Part shown: positions 51,731 to 61,559 of the stretch, piece by piece
How positions within the stretch are numbered: the first letter of the stretch is position 1
Layout of the letters: each line of letters opens with the position of its first letter
Origin: Croceivirga radicis
Lineage (GTDB): Bacteria > Bacteroidota > Bacteroidia > Flavobacteriales > Flavobacteriaceae
Assembly: GCF_002072105.2 (NCBI RefSeq)
Contig: NZ_MTBC01000003.1
Location: forward strand, 248,001-312,000
Length of the DNA stretch: 64,000 nt
Direction of reading: 5' to 3'
Program-made: the position numbers and the translations under genes
The notes under the pieces: model-generated
What the model saw: only the letters and a program-made list of their open reading frames with translations
Told to the model about the DNA's origin: nothing
The model's database searches: none

Positions 51731-54700
51731 TTATATTTTAATCACTTTTCTAAGGTATTTTCCATAGGGGGTCTCTATTAGTACGGCGTATATCCCTGCC
51801 GGCTCCTGGCGTATATCCATGGCCATCCGGTAATGGTCCTCGCCACCTTCCTTTTGTGCCGCTATGATACGGTTATTGGAAAGGTTGAATACCTTAACCG
51901 ATACGTTGGCCACTTCCGTTAGCCCTACTTCTACCGTAAAATTACCGCTGGTAGGGTTGGGATAGGCCAAGAACTCGTCTACCCGCTTTTGGTACCCGTC
52001 CGTGCCCGCGCCACTAACCGTCTGGTCCTTTTCCAATACCAATATGGTCTTGTATTGGGATGCCGTACACGGTCCGCGGTAGGTAACCAGACCTATCTCG
52101 TACTCTCCTGGCTCTTGGAACAAAAAGGCTACCTGGTCCTGGTCTTGCTCCAATAACTCCGCTCCTTCCGGTAATATCCATTCCACACGGTCCGGGAGTG
52201 GGTAACTGATGTCTACCGCCATGATGCTCTCATCGGTAAAGGCTTGGGTAGATAGCGCCAGTTCCGCGCTTATGTCTTGCGCCACCGTGGTTATGGTAAC
52301 CGTGCCGCTGGCCGTACAACCTAGTGGGGTGCTCACCGTGGCGGTATAGGTACCGGCCCGGTCCAAATCTACTATGGGCGAGCTACTGCTGAATCCCGTG
52401 TCGGACGTCCACTGGTAGGTGGCGCCTTCTGCTTCCGTGCCAATATCGTAACGCACGCCTTGGTCCCTGCACAGGACCACGTCTTGCCCCAAATCTACCG
52501 TGAGTAATGGGGGATTCACCAACTCATACGTGCGGGTTTCCGTTCCGCTGGCAAATCCACTTATCGTTACCGTGTAAAAACCTGCGGACAATCCTGTTAG
52601 TTCGGCCGTGGTGGCTCCCGTGTTCCATTGATAGGTAAAACTGCCGTTGCCCTTGTTCACTTCTAAGCCTATACTACCATCCGCATTACCAAAACAACGG
52701 GGGTGGTCAATGGTTGCTTCTATAATATCGGGCTGGGTCACTTCGTAAACTTCCGTTGCCTCACAGCCATTGCTATCGGTAATGGTTACCCTATAGTTCC
52801 CGGCCATTACATTGGCTATGCTGGCACTACTGCCCACTATGGCTCCCGTTTGGTCTTCCCAGCTAATGGTGTAGTCCGGTCTACCCCCCACTACCGTGAT
52901 GCCAATGCTTCCATCCGCGCCTTGGTATGCACTGACATTGGTTACCGTGGACTCGCTAATTGCTAGCGGAGCAAATAGGTCTACCAAAGTAATATCCGTT
53001 AAGGTGGTAAAACAAGAATTGCCATCCACTACCTCCAAGCTATACGTTCCAGAGGGCGCATTGGCTAGGTTGGGCGTGGTGGCCACCACATTAAAACCTG
53101 CATCGTACCAAGCATATTCATAGTCGCCCGTGCCTCCGCTTACGGTTACCGTGGCCCCGCCGCTAGCGGCTCCGTTACACTCTATATCCGTGATGCCTTC
53201 CAAGGTGATAGTGAGCGCTTCTGGTTGGGTTATGGTCAACTCTGCTGTTGCACCCACTCCTGCACCGTCCCTGTCCGTTACCTCTAAACGGTAGTTCCCT
53301 GCACCAACATCAAAAAGGTCGGCTTCCGTAGCATCTGCTATAGCCCTGTAACTACCGCCCTCTTCTTGATACCATTGGTAAGCGTACCCGGGGGTACCGC
53401 CAACAATAGTACTGATCAGGGTGACCGTTCGTTCGCCATAACAGGATACTTCCCCGTCCGCCGTAAGGGTTACCGCAAGCTCTCCCGGTTCGGTGACCAC
53501 ATAGTCAAAGGTCGCAAAACAACCATTGCCGTCCGTGATGCGTACACTATAGTTGCCTTGTGCCAAATCTACTGCCGTCCACCCATTGTCCGTGGTGGTT
53601 ACCGCTCCTATCCCTGACCAAGCCAATTGATAGGTGTCCGCACCGTTCAAGGTGCCTCCGGTGATTTCCGTGATACGGATAGTACCATCGTCTGCCCCAA
53701 AGGACGATAGCCCTACTACGGAAGCGGTAGCCATTATCGGTTCTGGTTCGTCCACTTCAAAGTCTATCGCATAACTACATCCGTTACTTGCCCTATCGGT
53801 AACAAATAAACTGTGTGTCCCTACCGTTAGGTTGGTAAAGGTCAAGGTGCCACCCGCACTGCTGGCATTGGCCGCGCCATCCAAACTATACCGGTAGTCT
53901 CCCCAACCTCCCGTAAGGGTTAGGGTAAGTACGCCATCCGATGCGCCAATACAGCTAACGGGACTGACCGTATGGTTCCCTGCCAATTCAAACAACGAAG
54001 GGGACCCCCCCACTGTTACCGTTGCGGTTTGGTCCGCCTCCCCACGGTCGTTGCCCAAGGTCAAGGTATATTCACCAGGGGCTAGATCTTGTAATACCAA
54101 GCTGTTTTGTCCCGTGCCGTCCAAACTACCCGACTCAGGACCCGTATAATCCAATGTTACCGTTCCCAGACCCGTATAATTTACTTGGATGCTACCGTCC
54201 CCTGCTCCAAAACAACGCTCGTCCAGAACTGCCGTGCCTACGATCCGTAAAATTGGGTCTCGTACCTCTATGTCCATGGCCATCTCGCATCCATTGGCAT
54301 CCGTTACCCCTACCGTGTATAGCCCTGAGGAAAGCCCCGCGATCACAGGACTGTTACCAGCTATTACAGGATCAAAACCTGCAGGACCGGATACCCATGT
54401 TATGGTATAGGGTGCCGTGCCACCCGTTATTGGGCCTAGGTCTATCTGCCCCGCCGTACCACCTTCTTCCGTATTGTCTATCACCGTTGGCGTATAGGCC
54501 AGTGCCGTTGGCGATACGATTTGGATAACACCCCCATCATAGCGTTCTATACAGCTCGTATCCGTAGTGCTACGCACCCATAGGTAATACGTGCCTGCCG
54601 TTAATCCGGGTTGGCCTGCTACATCATAGCCCGTCCAGGTAACCGTTGTTAAATCGGGGTTCGCTTGGGTATCTAGGTAGTATTCCGCGGCGGTACCTAG

Positions 54701-56815
54701 GTTGGTATCAAAGGTCAGGGTACTGGTTCCTCCAAAACAGTTTATCACCGTGGTGGCTACGTTGCTTATTTCTATATTGGCTCCGGAGTCTATGGTAAAT
54801 TCCGCTGAGGAGATTAGGTTGGGATTACCAAAATCATTGCCTTGGTTTACCGCTTGTATGGTGTAGGTGTCAAAAACCAAATCGTTTACCGTGATCACAT
54901 TGGCGTCCGTAGCGGTACCATTGGCGATTACCGTTGTACCGTCACTGGCCAAAACACGGTAGGGACGGTCGCCTACACCACCACTTATATTGAAATCTAC
55001 GCTACCCGCTCCCGCAGGGTCGCAATCATCTGCCGTAGTGCTGTTGACCGTAATCACGGGTAGGGTAACCACCGTGACCTCGATACTCTCCGTATATGTA
55101 CAAGTACCTGCACTTAGGGTGACCGCATAGGTACCGGATGGCAAGTCTCTAAATAAAGGAGTACTATTAATAGGATTATCCACATCTATTTCTACTACTG
55201 GATTAGTATTGATGGACAAGGTCATCCCTGTACGAACCGTGATGTTGCTCACACTTACGGTTCCGTCATTGGCTCCTGGATAGGACTCCGGGCTGGAGCT
55301 CAAATCAAAGCCTAGGGGAACGGGGGCCGCAATGGTGAGGTCCGAAAGGGTCACATGACAACCATCCGTATTGGCCAAACTACTGTTCCCAGCAACTACT
55401 TTTATATTATAAGTGCCCGCATTTAGATTGGGGATGCTTATAGCTCCCGTGGTACTTTCGGTCCAATCCACAAAACCACCGCCACTAGCTACGCTGTAAT
55501 AATATCGTGCAGCATCAGTATTAGCATAACCACCTCCTGAAACGTTAAAACCAATGGTGCCCGTGTCCCCGGCACATTCCGGTTGCGTAATAACGGGCGT
55601 GCTCACTGACAATGCCGATGGAGCCCTTATGTAAAACGTCTCCGTGATATTACCGCTCTTGACGTCTAAATAATCTTGACCGTTCACCTGCCTTACCTCT
55701 TGGTAAACGATGTAATAAGGCTGGCCGGCAATAGGGCTTCCCTCATTTGAACCCTCTAAAAGAGAATATTCGCCCTCGTATTCACCAGTGTCTGGGTTTA
55801 ATTGTAGCGGACCCAGGTTATTGCCAAATCCTGCTGAGGTCCGAAAATTTACATCCTCATAAACGTCCATTGGACTAGCCGGTATAGAATCGGTTACATT
55901 GCCTACAAAATCATCCGCATTGCCCTGATAGATATAATAGCGCATAAAATAACCCTCTTCAACGTCATCTTCAAAACCCAATCGTATTTTACCATCTCCT
56001 GAACCAGCACAGGTCTCATCTTCGGTAGTTAAACTACTGTGTTCGATGCTTTCGTCTCTTACACCGATAACTATATGATTTGTAAAAACATCCAGATTTC
56101 CACAGGCGACTCCTCTAATCCATATTAAACCATTATTAATGTCATTAATAGTTAAACCTAATTCTGATAAGCTTGTTTCTCTATTATTAAATGGCTCCCA
56201 GTTACCTCCTTCATCTAAAGAATATTCCCATCCTGAAGCGTTATTTCCACTTACAAATTCCAACAAAAACATATCATCCATGGCTAAAGTACTACCCGAA
56301 ATAGTATTGTTGATTTCTTCATTAAGAGGAATAAAAGTATAATTAATAGAGGTCATTGAAGACGCTGTAAATCCATTAGATGTATTAGTATCCCAAGATG
56401 TATACGAATTACATGGTCTAAACCCAGAAGGAGGAGCTGATAAGTTATGAGTAACGGAAAAATCATTGTAATTGTTTCCATCAATAGTAATGCTTGTATT
56501 TCCTTCAAACCAAGTATTTATAAAACTTGGTATATCACCTAACCAATCAAAATAACAGGTTTTACTCAATTCTTTGTCTCCAACAATTACATAAGAACTG
56601 GTTTGTAACGGATTTGTACATTCTCCATATCTAATTAGGTTTCCAGGAGCAAGACTTAATCCTCGAATTCCAATATAATAATTCCCGCTTGTATCTATTG
56701 TAAATCTACTGCTATTAGTTGGATTGAATCTTATCGTGGTTTTAACCCTATAATCTTGACTCCAGATATTAACCGAGTATAATATAAATAATAAAACTTT
56801 AAAAGTCTTTTTCAT
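51731..56815 (-). CDS. T9SS-secreted SprB-repeat-like surface protein, copy 2
   Basis: A 1694-residue exported protein. Signal peptide residues 1-19 (LFILYSVNIWS). Residues ~20-255 are unique, beta-rich and AT-rich in the DNA. From ~256 to the end it is, apart from three residues, the same as copy 1: SprB-like repeats ending in the type A T9SS sorting domain. The known differences are S/F near residue 330, S/R near the sorting domain, and I rather than N as the last residue. It is the first gene of the long run and has the strong promoter at 56837-56867. A surface role (adhesion, or a stalk for the toxin) is inferred from the T9SS tail and position. Confidence 0.85.
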   Translation of the reverse strand: MKKTFKVLLFILYSVNIWSQDYRVKTTIRFNPTNSSRFTIDTSGNYYIGIRGLSLAPGNLIRYGECTNPLQTSSYVIVGDKELSKTCYFDWLGDIPSFINTWFEGNTSITIDGNNYNDFSVTHNLSAPPSGFRPCNSYTSWDTNTSNGFTASSMTSINYTFIPLNEEINNTISGSTLAMDDMFLLEFVSGNNASGWEYSLDEGGNWEPFNNRETSLSELGLTINDINNGLIWIRGVACGNLDVFTNHIVIGVRDESIEHSSLTTEDETCAGSGDGKIRLGFEDDVEEGYFMRYYIYQGNADDFVGNVTDSIPASPMDVYEDVNFRTSAGFGNNLGPLQLNPDTGEYEGEYSLLEGSNEGSPIAGQPYYIVYQEVRQVNGQDYLDVKSGNITETFYIRAPSALSVSTPVITQPECAGDTGTIGFNVSGGGYANTDAARYYYSVASGGGFVDWTESTTGAISIPNLNAGTYNIKVVAGNSSLANTDGCHVTLSDLTIAAPVPLGFDLSSSPESYPGANDGTVSVSNITVRTGMTLSINTNPVVEIDVDNPINSTPLFRDLPSGTYAVTLSAGTCTYTESIEVTVVTLPVITVNSTTADDCDPAGAGSVDFNISGGVGDRPYRVLASDGTTVIANGTATDANVITVNDLVFDTYTIQAVNQGNDFGNPNLISSAEFTIDSGANIEISNVATTVINCFGGTSTLTFDTNLGTAAEYYLDTQANPDLTTVTWTGYDVAGQPGLTAGTYYLWVRSTTDTSCIERYDGGVIQIVSPTALAYTPTVIDNTEEGGTAGQIDLGPITGGTAPYTITWVSGPAGFDPVIAGNSPVIAGLSSGLYTVGVTDANGCEMAMDIEVRDPILRIVGTAVLDERCFGAGDGSIQVNYTGLGTVTLDYTGPESGSLDGTGQNSLVLQDLAPGEYTLTLGNDRGEADQTATVTVGGSPSLFELAGNHTVSPVSCIGASDGVLTLTLTGGWGDYRYSLDGAANASSAGGTLTFTNLTVGTHSLFVTDRASNGCSYAIDFEVDEPEPIMATASVVGLSSFGADDGTIRITEITGGTLNGADTYQLAWSGIGAVTTTDNGWTAVDLAQGNYSVRITDGNGCFATFDYVVTEPGELAVTLTADGEVSCYGERTVTLISTIVGGTPGYAYQWYQEEGGSYRAIADATEADLFDVGAGNYRLEVTDRDGAGVGATAELTITQPEALTITLEGITDIECNGAASGGATVTVSGGTGDYEYAWYDAGFNVVATTPNLANAPSGTYSLEVVDGNSCFTTLTDITLVDLFAPLAISESTVTNVSAYQGADGSIGITVVGGRPDYTISWEDQTGAIVGSSASIANVMAGNYRVTITDSNGCEATEVYEVTQPDIIEATIDHPRCFGNADGSIGLEVNKGNGSFTYQWNTGATTAELTGLSAGFYTVTISGFASGTETRTYELVNPPLLTVDLGQDVVLCRDQGVRYDIGTEAEGATYQWTSDTGFSSSSPIVDLDRAGTYTATVSTPLGCTASGTVTITTVAQDISAELALSTQAFTDESIMAVDISYPLPDRVEWILPEGAELLEQDQDQVAFLFQEPGEYEIGLVTYRGPCTASQYKTILVLEKDQTVSGAGTDGYQKRVDEFLAYPNPTSGNFTVEVGLTEVANVSVKVFNLSNNRIIAAQKEGGEDHYRMAMDIRQEPAGIYAVLIETPYGKYLRKVIKI
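51736..56048 (-). repeat. 4313-bp near-identical direct repeat, right copy
   Basis: Right copy of the repeat at 39600-43912, same orientation. The block is visibly more GC-rich than the unique 5' parts of either gene. Confidence 0.9.
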
Positions 56816-56836
56816 ATTAAGTTATCAAACCTCCTT

Positions 56837-56867
56837 CAAACATAACACCATACCGTAAGAATAGCAA
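56837..56867 (-). promoter_or_regulatory. Promoter of the SprB/toxin operon
   Basis: On the minus strand TTG (56865-56867), 20 bases, then TATGTTTG (56837-56844): an exact Bacteroidota promoter 22 bases before the first ATG of the run. Confidence 0.8.
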
Positions 56868-56920
56868 TTATTTTCGTTCTACTACGTAATAACCTGAAGT
56901 TCTTGACTTTACTACAAACA

Positions 56921-56953
56921 AAAACCCCTAACCTTTCGGTTAGGGGTTCTTTT
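56921..56953. terminator. Bidirectional terminator between the Oar-like receptor and the operon
   Basis: A perfect 11-bp stem AACCCCTAACC/GGTTAGGGGTT with loop TTTC has T-rich tails on both strands. It ends the receptor transcript before the operon promoter. Confidence 0.92.
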
Positions 56954-56973
56954 ATAATTTAAAGCTAGTTGGT

Positions 56974-59900
56974 TTAGTTAAATATATATCTAACTCCAAA
57001 CTGTGCTTGCCATCTAGAAATTAAGCTACTATCAAAATTAAACGTTTCCGTAAGGTTTTGATCAAAAGTATAGGTTGGGTTGTTGTTCTCGTCTACAGAC
57101 ACACCTAATACTTGTTGGTTATTTGGTATCTGAACTACACCCCAATCTGAACTAATTAAGTTTCCTATGTTCAATACATCTAAACTCAATTGAATGGTAT
57201 TTTTTTCCGCTATTTTAATGTCCTGTAGAATTTTTAAGTCCCACTTTCCCCTCCATGGAGCCAATGCCCCGTAACGCTCTGCGTATGTGCCACGGTTGTC
57301 GCTCAAATAGTCATCTTGTTGAATAAATGCCTCAAAAGCTTCTGCTTGCCCCGGACCACTAAAATTCATCTGGCTTACTTCTGAAGCTGTTGGTATATAC
57401 AATAAGTCGTTTATTCCAGATCCATCTCCATTAATGTCGCCACCGTAGATGTAATTATATCTACCACCTTTAGCATATTCAAAGAAGGTTGAGATAGTTG
57501 TTCCTGTCTTAAATGCTTTAGAGATAACACCAATAAATCTGTGGGTATCCCCATACCTAGAGTAAGACAATACATCATCATTAACATTACCAGAAATTGC
57601 ATTGGCAACAAAAGCATCGCTGGTGATTTCTGCTTCAATAGAATTTACATCTTTACTATTTAAATAACTATAAGAAACCATAGTATATAAACCGTTGGTA
57701 AAGTTTTTCTGGGCTTTTAGAGAAGCATTCCAAATACGACCTTTATCAGAATTAGAGAACACAAACGGGCCTGCACCCAAACCTTGATTATTAAGTTGGT
57801 TTTCTGAGGTATAAATAGGTCTATTATCTACCCCATTTAAAGTGGCAGTAGGGTTAGTTAGGCCCCAGTGCTGTACATGCGGACCATTAATATCTTTAGT
57901 ATAAGATACGTCTGCAGTTAAGGTTAAACCGTTATCCAACGCTTTATCTATACCAATATTTGTTCTCCAAACTTGTGGAAATTGGTAATCTGGGTCTACC
58001 GCTTGCAAGAAGAACAAATCTGGGTTGGCGATTTGGTTACCTAACCATACAAAAGGAAAACGACCTGTAAAAATACCAGAACCTCCTCTTAATTGTAAAG
58101 ACTGATCACCCTTAACATCATAATTAAATCCTAATCTAGGAGAAAGCAACCATTTATTGGTTGGCATTAAGGTATTGTCTATTGTTACCGTTTCTTGGGT
58201 ATTTGGATTAAACCATGGATAATCTGGTACTACAAAACCTCTGTCTATAACATCTTGCGCTTTTTCTGCAGAATCAAAGAACAATGGCTTATCAAAACGG
58301 ATACCATATGTTAACTTAAAGTTTTCTGTAGCATTCCATTCATCTTGCAAATAAAATGCCATTTGGCCTACGTTGGTCTCCGCCAATCCCCAACCCCCTG
58401 GCACGCCTTCTCCCAGGGCATTGCTAGAGTTGTTTCTTGCAATTGCAGCGTCAAAAGCTTCTTGGAAAAACGAAACCAGACTAGCTTCATTGGCAGGGTC
58501 TCTAAAATCTGCGATAGATCCTGTTGGAAAAAAGGTACCTTGAGCTCCATAAGCACCAAGATTAAAAGAGTTATCAAACTGAAATTTCTCAAAAGAAAAA
58601 CCAACGGTAAAAGTATGGTCACCTTTAAAAAAGTTTAGATTGTTAGTTAGTTGAAATACCTTTTGATCTAACCTATTGTTTATAGAAAAAGGCTCATGAC
58701 CAGCAATTATATAATTAGAACTACCACTTTCGTCTAACAAGGTTATAGCTGGTGCAGGAGTAGAAAGTGGATTTCTATAATCGTCAAAATGTGTATAACC
58801 TACCTGTAGCTTGTTAATAGCCTCATTAGATAAGGTAGAGTTTAATTCTACTTGTACAGAACGAATTTCATTGTTTATTTCATAACCAGCATTTTCAAAC
58901 TGAAGGGTAGCTAAACTTGGACCTCTAAAGCCTAATGCCGTTGGATGTGCTGGTTTTTCTTTAGATGCATTTAAAAAGTTGTAGATTACCGCTAAACGGT
59001 TATTCTCATTTATATTCCAATCTAACTTAAATATACCTTTGGTAGACTCTTGGCCGTAATTAAACCCTTGGTACCTACCTGGATTGTAAAACTGCCCGTC
59101 TCCAATAGCAACTTGGCGCAAAATGTTATCTACCAAAGCAAAATCAGAAGCTAACACCCGTGATTCATTTATGGCTCCCGTGCCGGTGTTAGGTACAAAT
59201 CCTGAGCCTAAATCCGTTCTATCGTCTTTCTCAATATTTACAAAGAAGAACAACTTATTCTTTACTATAGGCCCTCCAATACTTACACCATATTGGGTTT
59301 GGCTCAAATCTGCCTTAAATACATCGTCTCCTTTTATCTTACCACCAGTCATATCTTCATTCCTGTAGAATCCATAAACTGAGGCATATAATTCATTGGT
59401 ACCACTTTTGGTTACTGCGTTTACAGAAGCACCTGTAAAACCAGATTGGGTAACATCGTATGGAGCAGTAGTAACCTGTATTTGATCTATAGCATCTATA
59501 GAAATAGGGTTTGACCCTGTTTGGCCGCCTGGCTGGGCTGCATCTAAACCAAAAGGATTATTAAAAATTGCACCATCCAAAGAAAAGTTATTGAACTGAT
59601 CGTTACGGCCACCAAATGAACCATTGCTGGCTGTTGGCTCTAATCTGGTAAAATCGTTAGTTGACCTAGAAATAGTTGGTAAACGCTGTAATTCTCTTCT
59701 ACCAACATTGGTTTCTGAACCAGTACGGTCACTACCAAATGTACCAGATTGATCGGACACTACGACCACCTCTTCTAATTGTTGGCTATCTTCTGCCAGT
59801 TGTACGTCTAGATTAAACGTTTTACCTAAAGAAAGGAATACATCGTTTCTAGATTGAGATTTAAAACCAATGTAAGAAATTGTTACTTCGTAAGGCCCTC

Positions 59901-60117
59901 CTACACGTAAATTCAATAAATTGAATCTACCCTCCTCATTGGTAATGGCACCATAAGTGGTACCTGTTGGCGTATGTACTGCAATTACATTGGCACCCAA
60001 TAATGGTGCGTCTAAATCATCAGTAACAGTACCCCTGATGTTAGATGTGGTTACTTGGGCAAATGCAGACACTATGGTAAGCATACAAACTAGGCCCGCT
60101 AGTAAAACTTTTTTCAT
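56974..60117 (-). CDS. TonB-dependent receptor, Oar-like
   Basis: A 1047-residue outer-membrane receptor. Signal peptide 1-21 (TIVSAFAQ), a carboxypeptidase-regulatory-like domain (~22-110: TSNIRGTVTDDLDAPLLGAN), a plug containing ATSNGSFGG-like and NFSLDGAIFNNPFGLD, then a large barrel ending FGVRYIFN. The motifs SGFTGASVNAVTKSGTNEL and RGGSGIFTGRFPFVWLGNQ are typical of the Oar branch, known in myxobacteria and flavobacteria and linked to adaptation, protein export and outer-membrane vesicles. No periplasmic or lipoprotein partner is adjacent, so the substrate is unknown. Confidence 0.92.
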   Translation of the reverse strand: MKKVLLAGLVCMLTIVSAFAQVTTSNIRGTVTDDLDAPLLGANVIAVHTPTGTTYGAITNEEGRFNLLNLRVGGPYEVTISYIGFKSQSRNDVFLSLGKTFNLDVQLAEDSQQLEEVVVVSDQSGTFGSDRTGSETNVGRRELQRLPTISRSTNDFTRLEPTASNGSFGGRNDQFNNFSLDGAIFNNPFGLDAAQPGGQTGSNPISIDAIDQIQVTTAPYDVTQSGFTGASVNAVTKSGTNELYASVYGFYRNEDMTGGKIKGDDVFKADLSQTQYGVSIGGPIVKNKLFFFVNIEKDDRTDLGSGFVPNTGTGAINESRVLASDFALVDNILRQVAIGDGQFYNPGRYQGFNYGQESTKGIFKLDWNINENNRLAVIYNFLNASKEKPAHPTALGFRGPSLATLQFENAGYEINNEIRSVQVELNSTLSNEAINKLQVGYTHFDDYRNPLSTPAPAITLLDESGSSNYIIAGHEPFSINNRLDQKVFQLTNNLNFFKGDHTFTVGFSFEKFQFDNSFNLGAYGAQGTFFPTGSIADFRDPANEASLVSFFQEAFDAAIARNNSSNALGEGVPGGWGLAETNVGQMAFYLQDEWNATENFKLTYGIRFDKPLFFDSAEKAQDVIDRGFVVPDYPWFNPNTQETVTIDNTLMPTNKWLLSPRLGFNYDVKGDQSLQLRGGSGIFTGRFPFVWLGNQIANPDLFFLQAVDPDYQFPQVWRTNIGIDKALDNGLTLTADVSYTKDINGPHVQHWGLTNPTATLNGVDNRPIYTSENQLNNQGLGAGPFVFSNSDKGRIWNASLKAQKNFTNGLYTMVSYSYLNSKDVNSIEAEITSDAFVANAISGNVNDDVLSYSRYGDTHRFIGVISKAFKTGTTISTFFEYAKGGRYNYIYGGDINGDGSGINDLLYIPTASEVSQMNFSGPGQAEAFEAFIQQDDYLSDNRGTYAERYGALAPWRGKWDLKILQDIKIAEKNTIQLSLDVLNIGNLISSDWGVVQIPNNQQVLGVSVDENNNPTYTFDQNLTETFNFDSSLISRWQAQFGVRYIFN

Positions 60118-60161
60118 CTTGTTTTTGTTAAATAAAGTTTAATTTTTTGCGAATATAGTGC

Positions 60162-60192
60162 AAAAAAAAAGAGCTATGCACGCATAGCTCTT
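60162..60192 (-). terminator. Terminator of the rpsF-rpsR-rplI operon
   Basis: Stem GAGCTATG/CATAGCTC with a 4-nt loop, followed on the minus strand by a run of nine T's (the A-run at 60162-60170). It lies about 28 bases after the rplI stop. Confidence 0.92.
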
Positions 60193-60219
60193 CTAACTTA
60201 TTAACTTTAAGATGTTGAT

Positions 60220-60672
60220 TTATTTTGCTTCTGCAACTACCTCAAAAGGAAAATCAACCACCACTTCTCTGTGTAATCTTATTACCGCGTTATAAGGACC
60301 GGTTCTTTTAACAGCACCACCTTGGATATTGATGAATTTTTTATCAATACTATGTCCTTGTTTAGACAACGCTTCTGCTAAGTCTATATTAGTAACAGAT
60401 CCAAACAATTTGTCTCCTGCACCAACTTTAGCAGCTATCTTCACTTCTAGCTCTTTAAGGCTATCTGCTACTTTTTGTGCTTCGTCTATAACCTTTTTCT
60501 CTTTATGCGCTCTTTGTCTTAGATTTTCTTCTAAAACTTTGATAGCAGAAGGGGTAGCTAGAGTTGCCATTCCCTGTGGGATCAAAAAGTTTCTACCGTA
60601 ACCTGGCTTAACAGTTACCACATCATCCTTGAAGCCTAAATCTTGTACGTCTTGTTTTAATATCAATTCCAT
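60220..60672 (-). CDS. rplI: 50S ribosomal protein L9
   Basis: A 150-residue L9 with the N-terminal domain MELILKQDVQDLGFKDDVV and VKPGYGRNFLIPQGMA, a long connecting helix (about 45-80) and the C-terminal domain ending in VVAEAK. It lies 11 bases after rpsR in the conserved rpsF-rpsR-rplI order and precedes a strong terminator. Confidence 0.98.
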   Translation of the reverse strand: MELILKQDVQDLGFKDDVVTVKPGYGRNFLIPQGMATLATPSAIKVLEENLRQRAHKEKKVIDEAQKVADSLKELEVKIAAKVGAGDKLFGSVTNIDLAEALSKQGHSIDKKFINIQGGAVKRTGPYNAVIRLHREVVVDFPFEVVAEAK

Positions 60673-60683
60673 GCTTCAAATTT

Positions 60684-60980
60684 TTATTTTAACATATCGC
60701 CTACATATGGCATCAATGCCAAATGACGTGCTCTCTTTACTGCCTGAGCCACTTTTCTTTGGTATTTTAAAGAAGTACCGGTAAGTCTTCTAGGTAATAA
60801 TTTACCTTGTTCGTTTACCAACTTCATTAAAAAATCAGCATCTTTATAATCTATATACTTGATACCTGATTTTTTGAAACGACAGTATTTTTTTTGCTTA
60901 CTGGTCTCAATATTCAACGGAGTCAAATACCTGATTTCTCCGTCTTTCTTTGATTTTGCTTGTTGTTCTATTGATGACAT
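60684..60980 (-). CDS. rpsR: 30S ribosomal protein S18
   Basis: A 98-residue S18, longer than the usual ~75 because of an N-terminal charged extension ([14 protein letters not shown]). The core [39 protein letters not shown] and [12 protein letters not shown] blocks are diagnostic. It starts 4 bases after rpsF. No ssb gene lies between them, as is usual in Bacteroidota. Confidence 0.97.
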   Translation of the reverse strand: MSSIEQQAKSKKDGEIRYLTPLNIETSKQKKYCRFKKSGIKYIDYKDADFLMKLVNEQGKLLPRRLTGTSLKYQRKVAQAVKRARHLALMPYVGDMLK

Positions 60981-60984
60981 GATC

Positions 60985-61323
60985 TTAAGCGCTTGTTTTT
61001 AGTTTTGTTCTTCTTTTCTCTGCCCAAGCAATTGCATGCTTGTCTAACCTTACGGTTAAGAAACGCATAACGCGCTCGTCTCTTCTAAACTCCAACTCAA
61101 AAGGCTCAATAGCTTCTCCTGGTGCAGTAAACTCGAACAAATGGTAAAAACCACTTTTCTTGTGTTGAATTGGGTAAGCCAATTTCTTAAGGCCCCAATT
61201 TTCTTTAGCGACCATTTTGGCCCCATTTTTGATTAAGAAATCTTCAAATTTCTTAACTGTTTCCTCTATCTGTGTTTCAGACAGAACGGGATTCAAAATG
61301 AAAACAGTTTCGTAATGATTCAT
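60985..61323 (-). CDS. rpsF: 30S ribosomal protein S6
   Basis: S6 of 112 residues, beginning [17 protein letters not shown] chose ATG 61323: a longer frame from 61374 adds 17 residues (MCKGLRMITFALLKNIF) absent from the family, and would place the start upstream of the -7 box at 61344-61351. The core [20 protein letters not shown] is typical. It heads the rpsF-rpsR-rplI operon. Confidence 0.96.
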   Translation of the reverse strand: MNHYETVFILNPVLSETQIEETVKKFEDFLIKNGAKMVAKENWGLKKLAYPIQHKKSGFYHLFEFTAPGEAIEPFELEFRRDERVMRFLTVRLDKHAIAWAEKRRTKLKTSA

Positions 61324-61343
61324 AAATATATTTTTAAGGAGCG

Positions 61344-61374
61344 CAAAAGTAATCATTCTTAATCCTTTACACAA
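61344..61374 (-). promoter_or_regulatory. Promoter of rpsF-rpsR-rplI
   Basis: On the minus strand TTG (61372-61374), 20 bases, then TACTTTTG (61344-61351), an exact Bacteroidota promoter. It supports the shorter rpsF start. Confidence 0.82.
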
Positions 61375-61559
61375 GAAAAAAAGAAAAACATCGTTTTACC
61401 ATTAAATAAGTTATCAACAATAAAAAACCAATATTAAACCTACATCGTGCTTAATACGAATTACACAACAGAATATGCCATGTTTACATCTTTTGTTGCA
61501 CTTTATCGAGTGGATATTGTAATTTGCCGATGATTTAAACCCCACAAATCACTCCATTT

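Noticed and set aside
39600-54600. Plus-strand open frames inside the SprB-like genes, repeated in both copies
   Set aside because: They are mirror images of the minus-strand coding sequence and occur at the same 12,136-base offset because the DNA is duplicated. No signal or domain supports them.
61324-61374. Longer rpsF start adding 17 residues
   Set aside because: It would begin upstream of the -7 box and adds sequence absent from S6 proteins.
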